A stretch of DNA of 64,000 bases, from positions 15,006,846 to 15,070,845 of the forward strand of contig NC_088779.1 in NCBI RefSeq assembly GCF_954871325.1, given 5' to 3'. Below the pieces are notes generated by a model, which did no database searches, was not told the origin of the DNA, and worked only from the letters and a program-made list of their open reading frames with translations. This stretch comes from Gordionus sp. m RMFG-2023. Lineage: Eukaryota > Nematomorpha > Gordioida > Chordodea > Parachordodidae. How positions within the stretch are numbered: the stretch's first letter is position 1; the number at the start of each line of letters is the position of its first letter. The position numbers and the translations under genes are program-made. Of the stretch, positions 28,901 through 40,900 are shown in pieces.

Positions 28901-31900
28901 ATTAATATTTCAGTGAAGATGTACTATGGAAAAGTGACAATTGTCATAATCGTTATTTTTGAACATTTTTTAGTTTTTTTAAAGTAAATAGGTAAAAATA
29001 TGTTTTGTAAAAATGTTAAATTAATATTTCAGTGAAGATGTACTATGGAAAAGTGACAATTGTCATAATCGTTATTTTTGAACATTTTTTAGTTTTTTTA
29101 AAGTAAATAGGTAAAATTATGTTTTGTAAACATGTTAAATTAATATTTCAGTGAAGATGTACTATGGAAAAGTGACAATTGTCATAATCGTTATTTTTGA
29201 ACATTTTTTAGTTTTTTTAGAGTAAATAGGTAAAAATATGTTTTGTAAAAATGTTAAATTAATATTTCAGTGAAGATGTATTATGGAAAAGTGACAATTG
29301 TCATAATCGTTATTTTTGAACATTTTTTAGTTTTTTTAAAGTAAATAGGTAAAAATATGTTTAGTAAACGTGTTAAATTAATATTTCAGTGAAGATGTAC
29401 TATGGAAAAGTGACAATTGTCATAGTCGTTATTTTTGAACATTTTTTGAGTTTTTTTAAAGTAAATAGTTAAAAATATGTTTTGTAAAAATGTTAAATTA
29501 ATACTTCACTGAAGATGTACTATGGAAAAGTGACAATTGTCATAATCGTTATTTTTGAACATTTTTTAGTTTTTTTAAAGTAAATAGGTAAAAATATGTT
29601 TAGTAAACGTGTTAAATTAATATTTCAGTGTAGATGTACTATGGAAAAGTGACAATTGTCATAATCGTTATTTTTGAACATTTTTTAGTTTTTTTTAAGT
29701 AAATAGTTAAAATTATGTTTTGTAAAAATGTTAAATTAAAATTTCAGATGTACTTATAATGTTTGACGCATAATCTTAGTAATAAATATAAGGGCTAATA
29801 GTATTTAATGTTCGCTATATTGCAACATAGTTAATTGCTAAAATTTATTTCGTTTATAAATATATTCATGAAAATGTATTTAGTGATAGATATACATCTC
29901 AATAGCTCTAACTTGTAATTTTAGATAGTTCACTAAAGTGTATAAATATTTAAAATATATTTACTCACAGAATTGAAATAAATAAGTCAAAGATATTATA
30001 GTTAGTTGATATACAAATAACCGATGCAGGATTCATATTTAAATATTTCGCAGTTAATATTTTAGGAAAAAATAAATTAATCCTAAAAATATTTTATTTA
30101 TACATCGGTCTACTATTATAAATTATGTTAAAAAACATTTCCGGCTGCTATGAAGATTAAGGTGTAATCATAATAGTAAAATTTTTTATCATTTGAGGTC
30201 ATTAATGTATTCATGCTGAAATCTCGAGATTAATCAAATCAAGGCATTGACGATTTGCAGGAAAATAATTCATCTTTAATTTTCAATATATAAATAATAG
30301 CGAATTTAGGAATTTTAATGTTAATATTCCTGTTAGTGTCTATATAATATAAAACATATCTAAACTGAAATTTTAATTTAACACGTTTACTAAACATATT
30401 TTTACCTATTTACTTTAAAAAAACTAAAAAATGTTCAAAAATAACGATTATGACAATTGTCACTTTTCCATAGTACATCTTCAGTGAAGTATTAATTTAA
30501 CATTTTTACAAAACATATTTTTACCTATTTACTTTAAAAAAACTAAAAAATGTTCAAAAATAAGGATTATGACAATTGTCACTTTTCCATAGTACATCTT
30601 CACTGAAATATTAATTTAACATTTTTACAAAACATATTTTTACCTATTTACTTTAAAAAAACTAAAAAATGTTCAAAAATAACGATTATGACAATTGCCA
30701 CTTTTCCATAGTACATCTTCACTGAAATATTAATTTAACATGTTTACAAAACATAATTTTACCTATTTACTTTAAAAAAACTAAAAAATGTTCAAAAATA
30801 ACGATTATGACAATTGTCACTTTTCCATAGTACATCTTCACTGAAATATTAATTTAACATTTTTACAAAACATAATTTTAACTATTTACTTTAAAAAAAA
30901 TCAAAAAAGTTCAAAAATAACGACTATGACAATTGTCACTTTTCCATAGTACATCTTCACTGAAATATTAATTTAACACGTTTACTAAACATATTTTTAC
31001 CTATTTACTTTAAAAAAACTAAAAAATGTTCAAAAATAACGATTATGACAATTGTCACTTTTCCATAGTACATCTTCACTGAAATATTAATTTAACATTT
31101 TTACAAAACATATTTTTACCTGTTTACTTTAAAAATTCAAAAATAACGATTATGACAATTGTCACTTTTCCATAATACATCTTCACTGAAATATTAATTT
31201 AACATTTTTACAAAACATATTTTTACCTATTTACTTTAAAAATTCAAAAATAACGATTATGACAATTGTCACTTTTCCATAGTACATCTTCACTGAAATA
31301 TTAATTTAACATTTTTACAAAACATAATTTTAACTATTTACTTTAAAAAAACTAAAAAATGTTCAAAAATAACGATTATGACAATTGTCACTTTTCCATA
31401 GTACATCTTCACTGAAATATTAATTTAACATTTTTACAAAACATATTTTTACCTATTTACTTTAAAAAAACTAAAAAATGTTCAAAAATAACGATTATGA
31501 CAATTGTCACTTTTCCATAGTACATCTTCACTGAATTAATTTAACATTTTTACAAAACATATTTTTACCTATTTACTTTAAAAAAACTAAAAAATGTTCA
31601 AAAATAACGATTATGACAATTGTCACTTTTCCATAGTACATCTTCACTGAAATATTAATTTAACATGTTTACTAAACATATTCTTACCTATTTACTTTAA
31701 AAAAACTAAAAAATGTTCAAAAATAACGATTATGACAATTGTCACTTTTCCATAGTACATCTTCACTGAAATATTAATTTAACATTTTTACAAAACATAT
31801 TTTTACCTATTTACTTTAAAAATTCAAAAATAACGATTATGTCAATTGTCACTTTTCCATAGTACATCTTCACTGAAATATTAATTTAACATTTTTACAA

Positions 31901-34900
31901 AACATAATTTTAACTATTTACTTTAAAAAAAATCAAAAAAGTTCAAAAATAACGATTATGACAATTGTCACTTTTCCATATAACATCTTCACTGAAATAT
32001 TAATTTAACATTTTTACAAAACATAATTTTAACTATTTACTTTAAAAAAAATCAAAAAAGTTCAAAAATAACGATTATGACAATTGTCACTTTTCCATAG
32101 TACATCTTCACTGAAATATTAATTTAACATTTTTACAAAACATATTTTTACCTATTTACTTTAAAAAAACTAAAAAATGTTCAAAAATAACGATTATGAC
32201 AATTGTCACTTTTCCATAGTACATCTTCACTGAAATATTAATTTAACATTTTTACAAAACATATTTTTACCTATTTACTTAAAAAAACTAAAAAATGTTC
32301 AAAAATAACAATTATGACAATTGTCACTTTTCTATAATACATCTTCACTGAAAATTGCTTTTAAAAACTTAAAAAAACGTTAAAAATAAATTATATAAAA
32401 ATCATTTAAAGAAAATATCCATCAAAAAATATATTTTAAAAAAATTATGACAAATTAAAATATCTTATCTCTAAAAAAAAATATATTTAAATAAATAATA
32501 ATAACACAAATAAAAAAAAATTTAGCTATCAAAAAATATATCAAAAAAAAATTTACGTGAAAAATAAATACATAAAAAAACCATTATATTAAAAAATTTC
32601 AATCAAAAAATATATAAAAAAATAATATAAAAAATTAAAATATATTATCTAAAAATTATTTAAAAAAAAATATCAATCAAAAAATATATTTAAAAAAATA
32701 ATATAACACAAAAAATAAAAAAAAATTTAGATCAAAAAATATATCAAGAAAAAATTTACGTGAAAAATAAATACATTAAAAACCATTATATTAAAAAATA
32801 TCAATCAAAAAATATATAAAAAATAATATAACAAATTAAAATATATTATCTAAAATTATTTTAAAAAAAATATCATACAAAATATATCAAGAAAAAATTT
32901 ACGTGAAAAATAAATACATAAAAAACCATTATATTAAAAAATATCAATCAAAAAATATATAAAAAAATATACCAAATTAAAATATATTATCTAAAATTAT
33001 TTTAAAAAAAATATCAATCAAAAAATATATTTAAAAAAATAATATAACACAAAAAATATTTAGCAAAAAATAAAAAAAATATTTAGTCAAAAAATATATC
33101 AAGAAAAAATTTACCTGAAAAATAAATACATAAAAAACCATTATGATAAAAAACATAAATTATGATAAAAAACATAAAAAACCATTATGATAAAAAACAT
33201 AAAAAACCATTATAATAAAAAATATCAATCAAAAAATATATAAAAAATTAATACAACAAATTAAAATATATTATAATATATTTCAATATATTTAAAAAAA
33301 AATATCAATCAAATAATATATTTAAAAACATATTATTATATCTAAAAAAATAATATAAATTATCAAATAAAATTTTAATCTTAAAAAAATTATTAATAAT
33401 AAAAACAAAATTATTAATAATATAATATTACAAAAATAACACATTGCCTAAAATAACCAGGCAATGTTCACATTGCCGGGGTATTTCGGCAATGTATTGC
33501 CTACCACTACCTCACATTGTCGAAAAAATTAACATTTAAAAATATTTAAAAGTTTATTAATTATTTTTATATAAAAAAATAATGTAATAAAAATAATTTT
33601 ATTTTTTATTTATTGTATTATATTAATAATCATTTCAATATTATTATCCCCAAGTTTAGAACGGCGATCACTAAGTATAAGTTAAGCCTTACTAAATAAT
33701 TGCTTAACACTAGTACTTGAGGGTAATGGGCAGTGACCCCTACAACGGGAGGGGGGTCCGAAGCAACTGCTTCTATAAATTTCTATGGGGGTACTTTTTT
33801 TTTTTTAAATTTTTTAAATTTTTTATTTTAAAATTTTTAAAAAAAAAATTTTTTATTTTATTTTTTTAAAAATTTTTATAGTCGATGTTTAGCAAATTAG
33901 TTTTTTATCCGATATTTCTTATCATAAAATTATTTTTCCACTTTCAAGATTTGACGCAAAATTAAAATTTTATCAAAGGGAATAGTAAAAATTTAAATAT
34001 TAAATCTTATATATATTCATTTATAATTTTTAGATCATTGTCAAAATATGCCCAAAAATATTAACCAAAAAAAATATAAATGCTTATCTCGCAATCAAGC
34101 CTTCTGGGGGAACAGGCAACAAGATGGAAATATGATGAGCCTTATTAAACTTATTGCAGATTCTGAGCCTGTTCTTAAAATGTATATACAAGATAATGAA
34201 GAAAGAAGAAGTGAGAAAAAAATTAAGGGATTAAAATCTAAATTATATTCAAATCTGTTATAATATAATAACATAATTATTCTTATTGAAACCATGAAAA
34301 ATATAGTTATAAAAAAAATTCAAAAGGAGATTGAATTCAACAGGTGCTATTCAATTATAGTTGATGGCACATATGATGTATCGAAATCAGAAGCAATAGC
34401 TTTGATAGTGAGATATGTTGAAAATAGCGAGACACCTAAGCCCGTTGAAAGGCTGATAGACATTTATTGTAGGGAAATACAACGGGCCTCGATATTAAAA
34501 AGAATATAATATCCAAGCTTGGCTCCATGAATCTACCCCTCGAATTCCTAGTGGGGCAAAGCTATGATGGCGCCTAAACATGAGTGGAAGAATTAATGGA
34601 GTGCAGGCTTTGATTAGAGCGGAGGCGCCAAAGGCAGCTTTTATTTGGTGCTATTGTCATCGATTAAATTTAATAGTTGTTCAATTATGCCAATCAGTAA
34701 AAGAGCTGCGAAATGTCTTGGGAATATTAAACGAAATTTACGTATATTTTAATGGTGTTAAAAGATATGAAGTACTCAAAACATGTCAGAGTGATTTACT
34801 GACAAAATCACATAGATTTTTACGCATCAAGAATACCACTCGGTAATATTATCTTAATTGTTTCGATATATAATGTTTATTTTATATTTATAGAAGCTGG

Positions 34901-37900
34901 CTAACATCATATAAGGCGATTGTAATTTTTTTCCTACTTTATGATGCTTTGAGGGCAGCTTTGGCAAATTTAAAGGATTCTGAAGATCCTGTCACTTCCA
35001 CTATGGCTAGTGCTATAGTCTATAGAATAGAAAAATTTTATTTTATTTTATCACTATGTGTTTTGGATAAAATATTGTTGATAACAAGCTTGGCTTGTAC
35101 AAAATTGCAAACCATTTCGAAGGATATAGGGTTTGCAATAAATCAAATTCAATTGGTAAAAGATTGCCTGATTAATATGAGAAGTATAATTTAAATTATT
35201 ATCTTTTATTATTTTATAATCCTAAAATAAATAATAACACTGAATTTTTGGATGTCTTTTCAAAGGCCCAAGATTTTATGAAGAAGAGAAATTTACCTTT
35301 TGATTTTGAAAGTTCAAGACTTCAAACATTACAATCCAAAAAGGAGAGATATATATATACTTTCATCATTAAATATAATATTTTATTTTAGCTTTAAAAT
35401 CAGTGTGTTTTATGCTGCACTTGATTTAATTATTATGCAGTTTAGTGAAAGATTTAACGATGAATCGATAAAATTTTTGAGTCAAACATCATTTTTTACC
35501 CCAAAGGGAATGGCGGAAAAGGCAATTGTTAAAGATGATATCAAGGATATCTGTGAATTTTATCAATTAAATACAAGTCAAGTTTTTGAGGAAATGTTGA
35601 TGTTTAGAAATATTTATAAAATGGCTAAAACGGGGGACATAATTATTACTCGTGACCTAGAGGTTAAAGAAGATTTGTCAGATTCTGAGAATTGTAAATT
35701 TATTTAATTAAAATATTTTTACTAATACATTATTTAGCTTCTTCTGATGATGATAATAATTCTGAGATGAATGATTCAGACTGGAAAAACTATTCATTTA
35801 TTTTACCTTATCATCTGCTTATAAATTTTTCTGCCTTCCCAAATTTAACAATTTTATATAAATATTTATTAACTATTCCTACTACATCATGTACTGCCGA
35901 AAGGGTCATGAGTAAAATTAAACTAATTAAAACAAGACTTCGTAGTGTCATGAAAGATCCATTTCTTAATAATTTAACCATTTTATCAATGGAAAATAAT
36001 TTATTTAAACAATTAAATATTGATAAAATTATAAATTCTTTTGCTTTCTCTTCCCCTAATTTATCTAAATTATTAATTTAAAAATAATATTTTTAAAGCA
36101 TATATTTTTTACATTATATTTATATTATACTAAATATTGATGCAATAAAAATTATTTTTGAAATTTATTGGTGTCAAAAAATAATTTACAATGGAGGGGG
36201 GGGGGTACTTTAGGGGGTATTCTGCTTCTATCCCTCAAAAAGTGTAGGGGTCACTGGTAATGGGGCATAATTTTATAAATAATTTTTTTAATATTAATAT
36301 CAAAAATATTCTTTAGCGTATTTATGGGTTTCTGTCTCACACGGACTTATTACCTCAATATCCATTTGCTTTGACAATTTTAATATTTTATACTAGTTGA
36401 TTTGGGTTTACAAATTTTGAAAATTTAAATTTCAAAATTAAATAATAAAATTTAAAATTATAAATTCGTAATAAAATTATATTTTAATTTTCGTATTTAA
36501 AGTTATATTTTAAAGTAGCGCGCTAACTCAATGCCTATTTTTTATAAAAAGCAGCGCGCTTTTGGATAGTTATGGCTATCCAAAAAGATAGTGCTAATTT
36601 AACAACTCTGTAACAATTTTCTTTTCACTAAAAAAATTCAAATATTTATCGCTCAATTTTTTTCCCTAAATTTGTGCATTTTTTTAACAATTTTTAAAAA
36701 ATGCTTTTGAAATCTATCTAGATACAGGCACTTGGCCTAAAATAGTATATGAAACAAGTGCAGTTAAGATACATCTATATTTTATTAAAATTATGTAAGA
36801 TGTGCATCATGTTAAAATGAAATCCTTAAAATTCAAATAGGAGGTGAACCAAACGTTTTTTATTCTGCTTAATATTTTAGTTATATATAAAATATATAAT
36901 TAAATGATTATAAAATTATTTATATATTTTTTTTACATAAAATAGTTTAAAAAAATATAATTTCTAAATTTATAATTATATAATTAAAAATAAAATTCTA
37001 TAATTGAGTCCCCAAAAAGGAACCATAATTGTGTCTAAAAATTTCTATTTGAATTTTTTGTCGAATAAAAAGAAATTCTCTGGGTTCATTTGTGAAAAGT
37101 CGTATTCTATTACCCAGATTTTTTAAAAACATAAATGTTGAAGGCGAAAAATGTCCGTTCGTAGAGGTCACTACTTGAGTGAATATAAAGTTTTTAAAAT
37201 TTTTGTTTTTGTTTTTTTAATTTCTGCCTGTGTTATTAAATTGAAATTTATGTTTGAAGGGAATGATGAGACACATGTGTAATCCCATATAAGTGATTTA
37301 CCGAAGGCCCAAGGTATGGTTGTCATACCATCAGGTCTTAAGCCATCCACTTGAGATAAGTTTGATGGTTCAAGATTGTTCGGAATGTGAGCAGCTGTTA
37401 GGCTTCTGTTTATTATATTGTTTACTGCTGTGTGGCGTTGGTGTCGCCCTTGACAAAATATACAATTAAAGCCATGCCTTCCCTTTGAATCAACGGGTGA
37501 TTTGCATTTGATGCAAGCATGAGGCTGTACGATGTCACAACCTAGACGTAAACCAATGGTTACTCTCAATTGTTTACCTCATAAGAGATTACCAAGGCTA
37601 CGACAAGGGAGTGATTCTAACCATTCATGACTACCAAGTCTGTCAGATAATTGAAGGAGTTGAATGCAATCTAAAGGTGGAATTGACTGATATATCTGTT
37701 TGGTATTTCTAGATTAAAGGTGTGAAATTTTTTTTGTGTGATGATTGATGGTAAGTCCGTGTTAATGGGTATATTTGCCTTCCATTTGTCAATAGCGTCA
37801 TCTAATAAACGATCGGTAGGACATATGAAGCCAGAAATCATAGGATTGTTTGAAATCTGGATGATACGAATGATGAAGGATAAAAGATTGAGTGGCAAAA

Positions 37901-40900
37901 AATCTAAACCGCCAAGTTTAGAAGGTAGCTGAGCAAGTGACCAATTGAATGAGTTTAAATTTTTGTTTAAAATTTTTTCTAGAAATATTTTAAATTTATC
38001 CTGAATTATAGATATGAATTCGTTGTTTTTGAAAAAAGATGATGATCAGAAAATGTGCAAAATTTGGGTATATAAAGGTATCTGCCTATTAAAAATAAAC
38101 TTTGGTGTGCCGGTAGGTGACATAGAATGTGCTCCATGCTGTAAAAGCTTTTAAGAATGTTCTGAAGGAAATCTTCAGACTTGGTAGCATTGGCTAATGG
38201 GTACCCAAGTAGGGTTAAACTATTGGGAGCAATGATTTTGTAGCCTTTCAACTTTTGTGGCTTAGTGTTTTAAAAACATAATTAATTGTTAACTTTTTTT
38301 AGTAAACACTCTTAAAATTTTTATCACCAAGGCATCTCCGTTTACCTATTAACACATTGGCTCAGTAATTATTTTCTCAACTGGTGCGCGCTAGACGGTG
38401 TTTAGTTTTATATTTTTTGATTAATAGATTTGAGACTCTTTCAGATACTCTACTAAAAATATCTTATAAACTCAACTCAGTGCAACTGGAATGGTTTCAT
38501 TTTTAGTATGAAGGTTGCTCATTTTAATAAAATAGGATGAAACAGATAAGATTTTGAGTCTTTTTTCTAACTCGGATCATAAATATTAGAAATAAATTGT
38601 AAATTTTGCATTTTTAATTCAATTTTATTAATATAATTGAAAAAAAAACTAAAAATATTTGAAATCTTAATAAATGCAAAATGAAATAAAAATACTAATT
38701 CTCGAAATTATCCAAATAAATATAAAAAAGTATTTCTATTTAGGTTTTAATCCCAGTATTCGCGATATTGCTCTTCCAAAAACTCTCTGAAATATTTGTA
38801 TCTTTTACTTAAAAAATCTTTGATTCAGTTCTATTTAAAATCTATGCAATTAAAACCAGGGTTGGCAAGTCGGTCAATTGACCAGTCAAATTCAGTCAAT
38901 TGACCGGCCAATTGACCGGAGGAGTATTTTACCTGTCAAATACGGTCAAATACTCTAAAAAATTTAAAGGAAAAATAAATTAAAAATATGTTTAAAAAAG
39001 GGAAAAAAGATGTAAATACATGTGATCACAATGTTTGCTTATTTTTCGGGTCCACAATATCAAGAGGAAAACTCACTAGTAGTGAAATTAATGAAGTATG
39101 TGATATAATTCAAGAATTAGCTATTTTACAAGGTAGTGATGACCAAAATATTTTAAGTGATATAATTAATTTCAGAAGCAAAAACAGCATGTTTAATATA
39201 GCAAAATATGTGGAAAGTAGTAATTTCCAGAAACAATCAATTCCGACCTCAAGTTAATAGATTAAACTTTGTCTACCCTGCCCATTAAGAGACTAACAAT
39301 TCCTAGTTCTACTTCTTCTTTATAAAGAAATAGGTCGATTTGGGTTAATATTCTTATGAAAATAGAAATCGATTTAAGATCTAAGATATCAGGAAAATTG
39401 TTTAAAAAATATTAAAGAAAATGATAATATTGAATATGAATCAGAACAAGACTCTGATACAGATAGCTACACGTTAGTTATTGAATGAATTTAAAAAATT
39501 AATATTATAGATTCATTTTACTATTATATTCAAAATAAAGTTAATATTAACTTAAAAAAAATATATTTGAATTTGACCACATTTGACCGTAATTGACCAT
39601 ATTTGGCCTGTCAAATATCGGTCAATTGACCGAAACGTATTTGACCGGTCAAATGCACAACCCTGATTAAAACACAGTCAAATCTATCTAATTTGGATAG
39701 GATGGGACCAAGATTTTTGCTCAATTTGCTAAACTTTTTACTTTAAAAAAACATTTTACCATCTGTTATATTCATATTTAGCAAAAAGTGAGATTGTATT
39801 CAATCATTTTTTTTAAATTTTTTAAAAGCATGAGTAAAATTATTGTATACATAAAATGGTTATATACAAAAAGAATAAAAATATAAAATTAATTTATGAA
39901 ATATAATTTAATGTTATTTTTGTTTGTTTATTTGGTATATGTTTTATTTGCATAGCGTTTGATAATGTCTTCTTTTGAATTTATGAATATTGTGAACAGT
40001 TCCTTTTGGAAATAATAAATCTTCCAGCACATTCTGTTTGAGTATGATGATTTAGAAATTTAATATCCTCATTTTTTTAATTAACCATAACTCGTTATAT
40101 TTGTTTTCTTTAATTTTGTATTTGACATGAATAAGTTTAAAAAAATGATAAAATTTTATAATATAAATAAATCTATGAAACAAAAAAAACAAATGCCCAC
40201 TTTCTAAAGTTGACAATTGCCCAATTTATCAAATTTTCTAATGTTAGTTAATAGGAATTTGATTGGAATTTAGAATTTTGGTCATGTTAGGGAGTGGCTC
40301 ATATTATTAAGAGCCCGGTTTTACTAAATAAATCCAAGAAATTTCCCCTTTTTTGCAATTTTTTTTTCCTATTTGGTGCCATTCCTATAAAAGATAAATA
40401 AATTTATAAATTAAACATTTTTTGTTTATCTTTACCTGCTTTTTTTTTATTTTCAAATTATATTCACTTTGATTTAAGGCGGATGTCAAAATATTTTATT
40501 ATAACCCCCACCCCCTTCTTCTTAGTAAGATATGTTTGAGGGCTTATAATCATTTTTAACAATTGCCTTAATAAATATTTTGATTGATACCTTTTGAAGT
40601 TATGAAATCTTGAAACTGTGGAAGCTGATTCCAATAGTTATCATGTCCCAAATATACAATATTTAATTTTAAAAAATATAAGTGTATTACCGCTAATGGC
40701 ACAACACCTAATTAATTAACAATTTTTATATCACCTTTTATTTCCTTTTTCACTATATAAAAAAATTGTTCACAAAAAAATGTGAATAAAAGTCTTCGTA
40801 AAAAATATACATTTTGGACCACTTCAAGCTCTCATCTCCAGAATTGTAATAAATACATGGAATTTCAAAAAATATATAATTAGCAGATAACCCGTCAAGA

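Larger units (their letters stand above)
27257..33522. mobile_element. Foldback element B (6.3 kb)
   Basis: Tips CGGCAATGTGAGGTAGTGGT and its complement at the right end (one mismatch, CGACAATG), each followed by an ATTGCC-rich segment (27,257-27,345 and 33,435-33,522). Inward come a T-rich arm (27,350-28,370) and its A-rich mirror (32,360-33,430), then opposed satellite arrays (28,371-29,750 and 30,360-32,350) and a unique centre (29,751-30,355). No target duplication found and no transposase. The tip does not fit the hAT consensus. It is the largest element in the window and lies in intron 6. Confidence 0.85.
26617..36610 (-). mobile_element. Old hAT relic split by later insertions (outer element)
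   Basis: Left tip CAGCGTTGTGCTGCC and (complement of right) CAGAGTTGTTAAATTAGC, both followed by GTAGCGCGCTA-type subterminal words (26,690-26,740 and 36,515-36,565). Minus-strand coding traces lie inside: KQMDIEVISPCETETHKYAK at about 36,380-36,310 and SSTSVKQLFSKA plus SDRRSKLGDN at 33,710-33,640, a hAT dimerisation region cut by the hAT at 33,731-36,256. A MITE (26,776-27,224) and foldback B (27,257-33,522) also lie within. The outer 8-bp flanks do not match, so the ends may belong to different copies. Confidence 0.5.

Noticed and set aside
28371-32350. CRISPR array
   Set aside because: Unit of about 119 bp is repeated as a whole with no variable spacers, in opposed orientations inside a eukaryotic transposon.
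27257-33522. Assigning element B to hAT
   Set aside because: Its tip CGGCAATG does not fit the hAT consensus and no 8-bp duplication is visible.
34095-34295. Minus-strand open frame over the DUF4371 hAT
   Set aside because: Overlaps the conserved plus-strand transposase in another frame.
26617-36610. Claiming a verified target duplication for the outer hAT
   Set aside because: TGTACATC and TAACAATT do not match; the pairing of the two tips remains tentative.
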